A DNA stretch of 64,000 nucleotides from Arenibacter antarcticus (lineage in GTDB: Bacteria > Bacteroidota > Bacteroidia > Flavobacteriales > Flavobacteriaceae): NCBI RefSeq assembly GCF_041320605.1, contig NZ_CP166679.1, positions 3,830,001 through 3,894,000 of the forward strand. The letters run 5' to 3'. The notes beneath the pieces were generated by a model. The model searched no databases, was not told the DNA's origin, and saw only the letters and a list, made by a program, of their open reading frames with translations. Shown one piece after another: positions 19,280 through 28,529 of the stretch (within the stretch, counting starts at the first letter, position 1; every line of letters begins with the position of its first letter). Both the position numbers and the translations under genes were made by a program.

Positions 19280-22200
19280 ATGAGATCAAACACAACCCAG
19301 GAAAAATTTCCATTGGTTGGGGTCGGGGCATCGGCGGGAGGAATAGATTCCTTTAAAAAATTTCTTAAAGCCGTTCCTCCTAATTCTGGAATGGCCTATA
19401 TTTTAGTGCAACACCTCTCAGCTTCCCATGAGAGCATACTCCCAGAGATCCTCAGCAGGTCTACCACTATTCCTGTACAGAGTATTACCGATGACTGTGA
19501 AGTAGAACCGGATCACATCTACGTGATCCCCGAAAATAAAATATTGGAAGTAACAGACCATTGGTTAAAACTTTCCCCCCGTAAAAAGAATACTCCCAAC
19601 ATGCCTATAGACTTATTCTTCATTTCTTTAGCCAAAGTGCACGGAGCCTTTGCAATAGGGGTTGTACTCTCAGGTACCGCAAGGGACGGAACAGTTGGCC
19701 TAAGAGAAATCAAGGAACACGGCGGACTTACCTTTGCCGAGGACCCTAGGTCTGCAACATGGGAGGGCATGCCCAAAAACGCCATCGAAGCTGGGGTCGT
19801 AGACTTTGTCCTTCCCGTTGAGGAAATCCCCTCAAAACTTATTCAGGTGTACAGCCTTTATGGAACTGCTTCCAATGATGAGGTAAACCAAAAATCTGTA
19901 TCGGATAAAGACCATATCAAAAAAATTCTTTCCGTTGTAGAGCAACATAGTGGGGTCGACTTTAGCTATTACAAAGAGCCGACTATTCTACGGCGTATCA
20001 ATCGCAGATTGGCAATCTGCCAAATGGAAATCCATTCCGATTATCTTGAATTTCTTAGGGTAAACAAGACCGAACAAGAATCCCTGTTCCAAGACCTTCT
20101 TATTAAAGTAACCTCCTTTTTCCGTGATCCAGAAGTTTTCGAGGAACTGGGTAAGACGGTCTTTCCTAAGTTTTTAGAAGATCATGGCCCGGATACGCCC
20201 ATCCGAATTTGGATTCCCGCTTGTTCCACTGGGGAAGAGGCGTACTCCCTTGCCATTGGACTTTTTGATGCTTTTGGCGGACTTACAGCTGGATATAACC
20301 TGCACAGGACAAAGATTCAGATATTTGCTACGGATATTTCTAAGACCGCCATAAACAAGGCACGTACTGGTATTTACAGTCCTTCCGAGGTGAAACCACT
20401 TTCAGAATGGCAGCTCGAGGATTATTTCATCAAGACTGATGGAAATTATCAGGTGGTTAAGCCTATTAGGGATACTATTGTGTTCTCTATCCATAATTTT
20501 CTAAAGGATCCACCATTCGGAAGATTAGATCTGGTGAGTTGCCGAAATGTGTTTATCTATCTGGATCCTTTTTTACAGAAAAAGGTGCTTGCTACCTTCC
20601 ATTACGCCCTCCAAGAACATGGGTACCTACTTATTGGTAGGTCAGAGAGCATAGGCACCCCCTCAGATCTGTTCGTGCCATATTCCAAGGGAAGGAAAAT
20701 CTATTCGCGTAAGCCTGGCTCTGGCCGTTTTCTGCAGGTTTCCCACGGGTCAGGATATAGTAAAAAAATTCCAATAAGAGCAGCAGAAATTTCTACTAGA
20801 GCTTCTCAAACAGATTTCTTGAAAAGTGCAGAATCTACCCTGATCTCTAAATATACTCCCGTGGGCGTCATCGTAGATGGGCATATGGAAGTCGTACATA
20901 TTAAGGGGAGCATTGCCCCATTTTTAGAGCCATACGTTGGCAAACCTGGCCATGAACTGATGAAGATGGTACACAAGGAATTGGCCTTTGAACTGCGCAC
21001 CGCTATTCACAAGGCAAAGGAATCCCTGGAGCCGGTAATCAAGGAAGGTATTCCTATGAAAATTGACAGGGAAGAATTCTCGGTTACTATAGAAATTGTG
21101 CCACTAAATGATATTGTAGACCCCTACTATCTTATCCTGTTCCAAAAAAAATCTGGACATTCTTCTTTTTTGGATAGGACTTGGGAAAAGCTGAAGCCAA
21201 CCTTTACCTCCTTAAGTAAAAATAACTTACAGAAGCACATTGCGTCCATGGAAAGAGAACTGGAACAGGCACGTGATGATATGCGCGTAATTAACGAGGA
21301 TCAAGACGCATACAATGAAGAACTGCAAAGTGCCAACGAGGAAATGTTGAGTAGTAATGAGGAGATGCAGAGTCTTAATGAGGAATTGGAAACATCCAAG
21401 GAAGAACTACAGTCCATCAACGAGGAGATTATTTTGGTAAACCGCGAACTGCTGGAAAAGCAGGAAGAGCAGAATGTTACCATGGACTATTTAAACGCAG
21501 TAATCGCAAACCTTAGGGAGCCGTTCGTAGTGCTCCAAAGTGATTTCACAATACAGTCTGCAAATGCCTCCTACTACAAGCGGTTTAACGTGAACAAAAA
21601 TGAAATAGAGGGAAGACATTTCTTTAAGGTACAGGATAAAATTTGGGATAATCCAGAGTTGCATTTCCTGCTTCAAAATGTGCTTCCACAAAAGGAACGT
21701 ATCGTTGATGAAGAAATAGTTCTCCAGTCTCCATCTGGTGGGGAATGGACGTTTATGTTCAACGCAAGGGAGATTGTACGGGATACTAAATACGGAAAAT
21801 CGATCCTGTTATCAATAGAGGACGTCACCGCAAGAAAAATGACTGAAAGCTATAAAAACACTATAGCGAAGCTCAACGAAAACAACCATAAACTGGACCG
21901 CTATGTCCACATGGCCAGTCATGAACTGCAGGAGCCGTTAGAGAATATAATCAACTATTCTGACCGTTTAATAAAAAAAGGGGCATTCGGGGCGGCAGAG
22001 GACCAGAAAATTCTTAAAAAGATTGCTTCATCCGCGGAAGGGATGTCCAGTCTTGTTACAGGGCTGCTGGACTATGCTCGACTTTCGCAATACGGCGGGC
22101 CGTTTGAGCAGACTGACTTGAATAAAGTTTTAGAGGATACCCAATTGGATTTAAAACTGCTTATAGAACAAAAGAGGGGTGAACTGAAAATTGGACCGCT

Positions 22201-22603
22201 CCCTGTTCTGGATGCCGTACCCCTGCAGATGCAGCAGTTATTTTATAACCTTGTAGGGAATGCGTTCATATTTTCGAGGGAAGGTGTTCCACCTGTAGTC
22301 GAAATACTTTCGCGCCCTTTTCCCAAAAAAGAAATTGAAAAATATCCAACCCTTCTGCCACAGCGTTCCTACCATGAGTTAATAATAAGGGATAACGGCA
22401 TCGGTTTCAATCAAAAGCAAGGGGAACAACTATTCCTTATTTTCCAACGCCTAGGCCAACACAGTGATTATGCAGGTTCGGGAATAGGCCTTTCCATTGC
22501 CAAAAAGATCACCGATAACCACAACGGGGAAATCTTTGCAGTCTCGGAGAAAGAGAAGGGTGCTGCGTTCCATGTGATACTCCCTGCTAACCAAGAGGCT
22601 TAG
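19280..22603 (+). CDS. CheB-CheR-PAS-histidine kinase hybrid
   Basis: An 1107-residue cytoplasmic signalling protein with no membrane segment. It holds a CheB methylesterase domain (about 10-190) with Ser18 in GASAGG, QHLSASHES and the SGTARDGTVG aspartate region; and a CheR methyltransferase domain (about 220-480) with RINRRL, SFFRDPEVF, PACSTGEEAYSLA for S-adenosylmethionine and SCRNVFIYL. A long coiled coil (about 655-725) of NEEL/NEEM repeats follows, then a PAS domain (about 735-850). The kinase has His881 in ASHELQEPLE, and an ATPase with NLVGNAF, DNGIGF and GSGIGLS. No chemotaxis array or receptor genes are near and no response regulator is adjacent. These hybrids are orphan sensors of unknown input in Bacteroidota. 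Confidence 0.95.
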   Translation: MRSNTTQEKFPLVGVGASAGGIDSFKKFLKAVPPNSGMAYILVQHLSASHESILPEILSRSTTIPVQSITDDCEVEPDHIYVIPENKILEVTDHWLKLSPRKKNTPNMPIDLFFISLAKVHGAFAIGVVLSGTARDGTVGLREIKEHGGLTFAEDPRSATWEGMPKNAIEAGVVDFVLPVEEIPSKLIQVYSLYGTASNDEVNQKSVSDKDHIKKILSVVEQHSGVDFSYYKEPTILRRINRRLAICQMEIHSDYLEFLRVNKTEQESLFQDLLIKVTSFFRDPEVFEELGKTVFPKFLEDHGPDTPIRIWIPACSTGEEAYSLAIGLFDAFGGLTAGYNLHRTKIQIFATDISKTAINKARTGIYSPSEVKPLSEWQLEDYFIKTDGNYQVVKPIRDTIVFSIHNFLKDPPFGRLDLVSCRNVFIYLDPFLQKKVLATFHYALQEHGYLLIGRSESIGTPSDLFVPYSKGRKIYSRKPGSGRFLQVSHGSGYSKKIPIRAAEISTRASQTDFLKSAESTLISKYTPVGVIVDGHMEVVHIKGSIAPFLEPYVGKPGHELMKMVHKELAFELRTAIHKAKESLEPVIKEGIPMKIDREEFSVTIEIVPLNDIVDPYYLILFQKKSGHSSFLDRTWEKLKPTFTSLSKNNLQKHIASMERELEQARDDMRVINEDQDAYNEELQSANEEMLSSNEEMQSLNEELETSKEELQSINEEIILVNRELLEKQEEQNVTMDYLNAVIANLREPFVVLQSDFTIQSANASYYKRFNVNKNEIEGRHFFKVQDKIWDNPELHFLLQNVLPQKERIVDEEIVLQSPSGGEWTFMFNAREIVRDTKYGKSILLSIEDVTARKMTESYKNTIAKLNENNHKLDRYVHMASHELQEPLENIINYSDRLIKKGAFGAAEDQKILKKIASSAEGMSSLVTGLLDYARLSQYGGPFEQTDLNKVLEDTQLDLKLLIEQKRGELKIGPLPVLDAVPLQMQQLFYNLVGNAFIFSREGVPPVVEILSRPFPKKEIEKYPTLLPQRSYHELIIRDNGIGFNQKQGEQLFLIFQRLGQHSDYAGSGIGLSIAKKITDNHNGEIFAVSEKEKGAAFHVILPANQEA

Positions 22604-22955
22604 TGAGCTATTACTTATAAATGTAATCAAAATCCCTACCTCAATGCTTATAGAATGTGTTCAGGTAACCGTACTACTCTCCTAACCTCCTTCGCAATGG
22701 TAGATGCCTGCGGCCGAAAAACTTATACAGACCACCTTTTAAATTCTAATAGGAAGTCCATGTAAATAATCAGTTTAATGAATTTCCCCCGTTGTCCGTG
22801 CAACTGTCCAATAGAATAAACGGTATAAAATTGGGGTTAATTAATGCAATTGGGAGATAATTTGCTATATTTATATGAATCAAGCACTTAGTTCTAGTTT
22901 AGCCTGATTTTTCAACTAGGAAGTTTAATCCACATTTATTAAAACAACTAAGATT
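22604..22955. other. Intergenic stretch, 352 bases
   Basis: Spacer after the hybrid kinase. It holds no coding frame of note. A TATATTTA segment near 22866, with a TTG about 16 bases upstream, could be a weak promoter for the small lipoprotein gene that follows. Confidence 0.4.
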
Positions 22956-23192
22956 ATGAACCGATTAAAAGAATTTAAATATTTTTCTTTGATATTGCTT
23001 CTTTTCTTCTTCGTTGCCGCCGGCACCTTGAGCTCTTGTAGAGATCAGAAAAAGAAGGAAAACACGGAAATGCAGTCAGAACATCCTGAAGGTGAAGAAC
23101 ACCACGTTAAAGATGGCGATGAGCATCCCACTAAAGATGCTGATGAACATCCAACTAAGGATAAAGATACTACTGAGCATCCTGAAGGCTAG
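22956..23192 (+). CDS. Small histidine-rich lipoprotein
   Basis: A 78-residue protein. The leader (residues 1-27) is hydrophobic and ends GTLSSC, giving a lipidated Cys28. The mature part is about 50 residues, very acidic, and made of near-repeats around EHP: SEHPEGEEHHVKDG, DEHPTKDA, DEHPTKDK and TEHPEG. Six histidines in such a short acidic chain could bind divalent metal. I know no family for it. It is exported and probably tethered to a membrane. It converges with the transglutaminase-like gene, whose stop lies 22 bases beyond. Confidence 0.75.
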   Translation: MNRLKEFKYFSLILLLFFFVAAGTLSSCRDQKKKENTEMQSEHPEGEEHHVKDGDEHPTKDADEHPTKDKDTTEHPEG

Positions 23193-23213
23193 AATTAGTC
23201 AAGGAAGTGCGTT

Positions 23214-24581
23214 TTAGCGTAGGCTTACTAGATTTGTTGCTTTTCTATGAAATGAAAAGAACGTTTTTGGAAATGCTGGGGTTGTTCCTATTTCCATGAT
23301 TGGATATGCCAGAAAATTTATGGGTCCAGAAGAAGGTCCAGGTTCTATGTGTAGATCCCGTCCCCGACTGAATTCGATACGATTAGCAGGGTGTCGACCA
23401 AAGTAATAGGTGGCGAGGGCCGTATATTTATTGCCTTCACTGATATCTACAGGCCACCATTTTCCCTCCGCATAAAATTCTGCCCAACAGTGATATCCAT
23501 CAATCCCTCCTTCGTCACGATCTGATGGGATGGAAGCCCCAACGGCAAACCGTGATGGTATTCCCGCAGATCGAGCCAGGGATATGAAGAGCGAATGAAA
23601 CTCAGTGCAATTACCAGTAAGGGCATCACATGCGTAAACAGCATCGCCAGTGCCGTATTTACCCGCTTTTATATAACGCATATTATCGATCACATAATCA
23701 TACAAAGCCCTTGCCTGCATAATAGTGCCTTCGCTACGTTTATTGCCAATAATAGAATCTGCCAGTATCTGAAATCGATCTCCGACAGGCATCAGTAAGC
23801 TGGCATTAAGATATTTAGTAGGGGACGCAGCTTCTTCATAAGGTTTTTTTTCACGCCTTTCCACATCGTAGACAAGTGCTAATTTCTCTCCACTATGTTC
23901 CGGAGAAAGCTCCATATATAAAATAGAATTTCCGTTGTTCTTTTCTTCCAGGATCCTATGCGCTGTTGGAGCTTCCAGAGATACTAGTTTAACTGTTTGA
24001 AAGCGATCTGTCTGGGGAACAGGAATCCAAATTTTAGCTGATTTTTTTATTTCCGGAAGGGTAACTTCATAATGAAACTCAAAGTTGTCCTCTCCTTCAA
24101 TTACCCCTAGCAAATCTGGTGACGCATCTTGGACAGGCATTCTATACCAGGTCTTATCCTTTCGCTGTTTCCAGGTGTAAAAAGGCTTCCCATTAAGCTT
24201 GTGTAAGGTGGTTTCAGTAACGGTCATGTTACCTGGGTCTCCCTCCAAGAAAAAATCTACATCATAGACATCCCCACTTATATCAGCCAGGTCAACACAG
24301 GCAAAATGACGTTGGGGGCCCAAATTTGAAAGGTATTCGGTATGAACACGTACCAATTGTAGGCGCAGGTCATTCCCTTCTGTTGTCATATTAAAATAGC
24401 CGTCTCCTTCTACCACTTTTTTGGCGATATTAGCTTTGATGCCTTCCTCAATATCGGCGGTCACAACCTTGGGGATACTCCGTGCTACTAGTGATTTAGC
24501 TTTATTTTTTTGTTTTGTACTAGGATTGCAAGCAATCATCGTAAAAAGCAGAAAGGCACTAAAAATTCGAAAGTATTTCAT
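23214..24581 (-). CDS. Transglutaminase-like lipoprotein
   Basis: A 455-residue lipoprotein with leader ending MIACN (Cys18). The second half carries a transglutaminase-like core with the full papain-type triad: Cys325 in GNCTEFHSLF, His364 in GYHCWAEFY and Asp379 in WWPVDIS. The region before it (about 190-270) is a beta-sandwich with IWIPVPQTDRFQ, the domain that usually precedes such cores in Bacteroidota. Bacterial members act as proteases, amidases or peptide cross-linkers at the cell surface; the exact reaction cannot be inferred. It appears monocistronic. Confidence 0.9.
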   Translation of the reverse strand: MKYFRIFSAFLLFTMIACNPSTKQKNKAKSLVARSIPKVVTADIEEGIKANIAKKVVEGDGYFNMTTEGNDLRLQLVRVHTEYLSNLGPQRHFACVDLADISGDVYDVDFFLEGDPGNMTVTETTLHKLNGKPFYTWKQRKDKTWYRMPVQDASPDLLGVIEGEDNFEFHYEVTLPEIKKSAKIWIPVPQTDRFQTVKLVSLEAPTAHRILEEKNNGNSILYMELSPEHSGEKLALVYDVERREKKPYEEAASPTKYLNASLLMPVGDRFQILADSIIGNKRSEGTIMQARALYDYVIDNMRYIKAGKYGTGDAVYACDALTGNCTEFHSLFISLARSAGIPSRFAVGASIPSDRDEGGIDGYHCWAEFYAEGKWWPVDISEGNKYTALATYYFGRHPANRIEFSRGRDLHIEPGPSSGPINFLAYPIMEIGTTPAFPKTFFSFHRKATNLVSLR

Positions 24582-24821
24582 ATTCCAATTTCATTGTAAT
24601 TCGTTTTTAAGTTACAATAATTCTTTGGGTATGCCACTAGGAAAATAAAACTGGGCGACGCCTTATAAAAAGGAGCCTGTATTGAGAACAAATTGCCTAA
24701 TACCAGCTCCTAGTATTCCTTAAATAATAAAGACCTATGATTTTAATACCGCCGTGGGTAGTATTTACTGCTATTTATACGCTGTAGGGGGTAAATCCTT
24801 ACAATACGAATATTTTGGAAC

Positions 24822-24848
24822 AAAAAAAGCGGGATATTTATCCCGCTT
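24822..24848 (-). terminator. Terminator of the DUF4382 gene
   Basis: The stem AAGCGGGATA/TATCCCGCTT (24827-24836 and 24839-24848) is followed on the minus strand by a run of seven T. It lies 26 bases beyond the stop of the DUF4382 lipoprotein gene. Confidence 0.88.
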
Positions 24849-24873
24849 CTCAACTAAATTTTATACTATCTTA

Positions 24874-25764
24874 TTATTCCAATACCAACTCAAAGTCTTT
24901 AACCGTCTTATTGCCAGCGTTTATTTGGACCTCTTGTGTAGTTTGTTTTAAATAGGCTTCTTTTTCAACTTCTATGGTATAGGAGCCTGCATCTAACCCC
25001 ATAATCATATAACTACCAGCAACATCGGAAAAAGTAGTGGTATTTAAAGTGTCGGCAGCAAAAATCGCTACTTGAGCCCCTTCAACACCAACTGCTGCAT
25101 CGTCCTTAATTTCTGAAATAACGCCCATAAGCGTTCCTGCAGTGGATAAATTACTTGCTTTAATAACAGGTTTAAAGTTGAATCCGGTAATATTATTTAA
25201 GTCTTCGGAATTGCCCTTTGCCACAAAAGAACTACTTACGTCAAAATCTAGTAAAAGATCCGCTGAAAGTCCACCTTTAACCTCAAGTCCGGGTTTAATA
25301 AATATTTTTATTCCAGATTGGGCTCCACTTGGAACCTTTAGATCGTAGGTAGTCCCGTTTGTAAGCACTACATTGACCCCTCTCACATAAACGCGGATTA
25401 AATCATAATATCCTGCGGGTACTTCTGTATCTACAAGATTCTTGGTAATACCATTGGTAAGGTCCAAAAGATTTACCTGCACTTCCTCTTCCATTAGTAT
25501 AACAAAGTGATTTCCCTGTTCGGTTTTCATGGTAGCAGGGTTGCTATCGATCGCTTGGGCACCTAATTCTAAACCTCCTTTATAACGGGCTTCGACCTTA
25601 AAAACAGTCACGTTGGCTTCCGCTACTAGGTCATGAGGAAAAGGAGCATCGGTTAGATTAACCGTGAGCCGTCCAAAATCATTTTTATTATCGTTGTTAT
25701 CAGAGCATCCAATAATAAAGGTGCTAAAAGCAACGAGTACAATTGAAAAAAAGTTAAATTTCAT
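24874..25764 (-). CDS. DUF4382 lipoprotein with carboxypeptidase-like domain
   Basis: A 296-residue lipoprotein. The start at 25764 is preferred to an ATG 12 codons upstream because it gives a proper leader, ending FIIGC (Cys20). The N-terminal domain (about 28-170) is DUF4382, recognised by RLTVNLTDAPFPHDLVAEANV and by the later YDLIRVYVRG and GTTYDLKVPSG. The C-terminal domain (about 205-296) is a carboxypeptidase-regulatory-like beta-sandwich, with GTLMGVISEI, VEGAQVAIF and AGSYTIEVEKEAYL. Both are surface or periplasmic modules in Bacteroidota; no enzyme activity is expected. Function is unknown. It stands alone with its own terminator. Confidence 0.92.
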   Translation of the reverse strand: MKFNFFSIVLVAFSTFIIGCSDNNDNKNDFGRLTVNLTDAPFPHDLVAEANVTVFKVEARYKGGLELGAQAIDSNPATMKTEQGNHFVILMEEEVQVNLLDLTNGITKNLVDTEVPAGYYDLIRVYVRGVNVVLTNGTTYDLKVPSGAQSGIKIFIKPGLEVKGGLSADLLLDFDVSSSFVAKGNSEDLNNITGFNFKPVIKASNLSTAGTLMGVISEIKDDAAVGVEGAQVAIFAADTLNTTTFSDVAGSYMIMGLDAGSYTIEVEKEAYLKQTTQEVQINAGNKTVKDFELVLE

Positions 25765-25969
25765 CTGTTTAATTTTTATGATTAATATTAAAATTCTCAC
25801 CCCTAATAAAGAGGTATTACCGTTTTTAACAACTGAGAACGATTATACCCTACCCAATTTTCTCGTTTTTCGACGAACTACCCATTTTATTAGAGAGTAG
25901 ACAAAATAAGTAAAGAATTAATCTTCTGGAATTAAAAGGCAATTATATAAAAACTTGATAATTTTGAGA

Positions 25970-27019
25970 TTAAGATTCCGTTTTAAAATGTGCTCGTATT
26001 TCATTAGCGGTTGCTCTCGCAGTCTTCCCTACCCCGTAAATGGTAGCTGATGCAAAACCTGTCCACTTGCCATAGCCCACCAACCAAAGGTTTGGTTCTT
26101 TTAGGGAACGAGTGTTTTTAGTCTTAACGCGGTTATCTTCAATAATATTCAAGGCTTCTAAGTGTTGAAGATTGGCTCTAAAACCGGTGCACCAGATCAC
26201 CGCGTGGAACACTTCCTTTTCTCCGTTTTGCCAGATAACCCCATGTTTATAAAAAGAATGAAACGGTCTTACAGCTTTATAAATCCCCCTTTTTAATCCC
26301 TCTTTTACGCTTTCCACCTGAACAATATCACTTAATGAAACTTCTTCCTCAAAGTTCTGAGTATTATTGTCGAGGTAACTAGAATTAGCTTGATTAAATA
26401 AATAGCGTCCATCTATATCTTCTGGCATAAATTGGGGTGGTTCTAACGTAACCCACTTAGCTTCGGCGACCTTAGACACCTCTGATAAAATTTGTGCTCC
26501 AGAATTACCTCCACCCACTACAAGTACTTTCTTTCCATTAAATATCATTGGATTTCTATATTCCACTGAATGTAGTTGCGTCCCTTCAAAATCACTTTGA
26601 TTTGGATAGTTGGGGACAAAAGGATTTTTAGCCGTTCCCGTAGTACTTACCACAGTTTTTGCATGAAAAACACCCCTATTCGTTACTATTTTAAAAATTC
26701 CACTTTCTTTTTCTACCTGGATTACCGCTGTATTTCTTTGAACAGGAAAATCATAACGCTCTTGATAGGCGTTGAGATAGTCGATAAATTCTTTTTTTGT
26801 AGGGTATTCTCCTTTACTTTTCGGCATTTGCCAACCCGATATAGAGCTAAATTGAGTTGGGGAAAATAATTGTAAACTCTCCCAAGTCTCCAACCAAGCC
26901 CCTCCTGGCTTTTTTTGATTGTCCAAAATTAAATACTCCAAAGAACTCCTTCTTAAAAAATAGGCGACGGAAAGTCCCGCTTGTCCCCCGCCTATTATGA
27001 TAGTATCATAGATGATCAA
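25970..27019 (-). CDS. Flavin-containing monooxygenase-like NAD(P)/FAD oxidoreductase
   Basis: A 349-residue two-dinucleotide-binding flavoprotein of the CzcO/ArsO/FMO-like group. FAD binds at IIIGGGQAGLSVAYFL (residues 7-22), with LILDNQKKPGGAW behind it. NAD(P)H binds at KVLVVGGGNSGAQI near 165. The late FAD motif is AVIWCTGFRANL near 275. The segment LFSPTQFSSISGWQMP is typical of ArsO-like and putative-monooxygenase members. The group includes Baeyer-Villiger-type and N-oxygenating enzymes, so the substrate is not inferable. The neighbours give no hint: no ars or czc gene lies beside it. Confidence 0.85.
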   Translation of the reverse strand: MIIYDTIIIGGGQAGLSVAYFLRRSSLEYLILDNQKKPGGAWLETWESLQLFSPTQFSSISGWQMPKSKGEYPTKKEFIDYLNAYQERYDFPVQRNTAVIQVEKESGIFKIVTNRGVFHAKTVVSTTGTAKNPFVPNYPNQSDFEGTQLHSVEYRNPMIFNGKKVLVVGGGNSGAQILSEVSKVAEAKWVTLEPPQFMPEDIDGRYLFNQANSSYLDNNTQNFEEEVSLSDIVQVESVKEGLKRGIYKAVRPFHSFYKHGVIWQNGEKEVFHAVIWCTGFRANLQHLEALNIIEDNRVKTKNTRSLKEPNLWLVGYGKWTGFASATIYGVGKTARATANEIRAHFKTES

Positions 27020-27210
27020 TGTAAATGGCTGATTAAGATTAATGCGATAGTTTCTCTATTTTAATTCTATAAGTCGATTAATTAGCTTCCTTAATATGAC
27101 ACCATATTTGTTGACTTTAAATCGATTAATTTTTGAGGAAGCCTTTTATTTTTTGGGTTTTAAAAATTACTAAAGCTTTAATATCCCTTAAGATCGCTAT
27201 TTCTCCATAA

Positions 27211-28524
27211 TTATAACACCGTTACACGTACCTTTTTGTTCTTTAATTTGGTATTGTTCAGTTTTTCCACCAACTCATCAGCAATAGCCAAAGGAATGGC
27301 AACAAAAGCACAATCTTGTTTAAGCTCAATGGTCCCTAATTGATCTTTATTGATATCACCTTGTTTAAAAAATAAACCTGCAATATCCCCTTTGGAAATT
27401 TTATCTTTTCGTCCCCCAGAAACAAACAAAGTTTCCCAGAATTGTGGCTTATGGGGTGCTTTTTTGGAAATGTTGATGCCCTTAACATTTTTAATAAATT
27501 CGGGCAACAATTCGTTTTCCCATTTTAATACGTAAGCTGTTCCCTTTGAATTGACCCTAGCCGTTCTCCCGTTTCTATGAATAAACTCCTCTTCATGTCG
27601 TGGCAATTCATAATGGATAATATATTTCATTTCCGGGATATCTATACCCCTAGCCGCCAAATCTGTAGCAATTAATACTTGGCAAGTTCCATTTCTAAAT
27701 TTAATTAAGGCCCGCTCTCGGTCCTTTTGCTCCATGCCACCGGAAAAACAGGCATGCCCAATTTTATTCCGCTTCAAAAAAGTACTCACCTGGTCTATAC
27801 TCTCCCTTACATTACAGAAAATAATTCCAGGTTCATTACCAATATGTTGTACCAGACCCAACAAGGTTTTCAGTTTGTTCTTATCTGGGGAAACCACCGT
27901 TTTAATAGCTAATTTTGAAACTGTTTTTTCTTTTAAGTAATTAACTATGGTCGGTTTATCCAATCGTACAAAACCTGGTACGGCCACGGAATGGGTAGCA
28001 GAGGTTAAAATACGTTTGTTTACGCTGGGTAACTGACTTATAATGGCTTTCATTTCCTCTTCAAAACCATCTTCCAACGACTTGTCAAACTCATCCAAAA
28101 TGAGGGTTTTAATACTTGCTTTTGAAAAGCGATCGCTTTCAAAATGATCCAATATCCTCCCTGGGGTCCCAATTAATATAGCAGGTGTGTGTTTTATTTC
28201 AATTTTGTCCTTAGACATGGGCCTACCCCCATAAACCGCATTTACTTTAAAGCCAGAGCCCATGGAACGAATGACCTGTTCTATTTGTATGGCCAACTCT
28301 CTTGACGGCACCAGTATTAATGCTTGAACCTCTATGGATTCGGGGTTTAAGAATTTTAACAAGGGTAAAGAAAAAGCCAATGTTTTTCCTGTTCCCGTAG
28401 GCGATAATATGATCGTATTTGTAGTGTTTTCTATTACAGAAATAGCCTCCTCTTGCATGGGATTCAGCGTAAGGATATTTAATTTTGATAAAATATCCTC
28501 TTGATTTTTTATGTTATTTGCCAT
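27211..28524 (-). CDS. DEAD-box RNA helicase with DbpA-type C-terminus
   Basis: A 437-residue superfamily 2 helicase. Motif I is SPTGTGKT, Ia PSRELA, Ib TPGRI, motif II DEFD in place of DEAD, motif III SAT, and motif VI HRNGRTAR. The last 75 residues or so have the DbpA RNA-binding fold (KDKISKGDIAGLFF, GTIELKQDCAFVAIP), which in E. coli DbpA targets 23S rRNA hairpin 92. Ribosome assembly is therefore a fair inference. The gene starts 5 bases after the stop of another DEAD-box helicase, so the two are one operon. The DEFD variant keeps both acidic ends that bind magnesium. Confidence 0.9.
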   Translation of the reverse strand: MANNIKNQEDILSKLNILTLNPMQEEAISVIENTTNTIILSPTGTGKTLAFSLPLLKFLNPESIEVQALILVPSRELAIQIEQVIRSMGSGFKVNAVYGGRPMSKDKIEIKHTPAILIGTPGRILDHFESDRFSKASIKTLILDEFDKSLEDGFEEEMKAIISQLPSVNKRILTSATHSVAVPGFVRLDKPTIVNYLKEKTVSKLAIKTVVSPDKNKLKTLLGLVQHIGNEPGIIFCNVRESIDQVSTFLKRNKIGHACFSGGMEQKDRERALIKFRNGTCQVLIATDLAARGIDIPEMKYIIHYELPRHEEEFIHRNGRTARVNSKGTAYVLKWENELLPEFIKNVKGINISKKAPHKPQFWETLFVSGGRKDKISKGDIAGLFFKQGDINKDQLGTIELKQDCAFVAIPLAIADELVEKLNNTKLKNKKVRVTVL

Positions 28525-28529
28525 TCTAA

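Noticed and set aside
24754-24951. Plus-strand frame across the end of the DUF4382 gene
   Set aside because: It runs over the terminator stem and antisense to the gene end, so it is not a plausible coding region.
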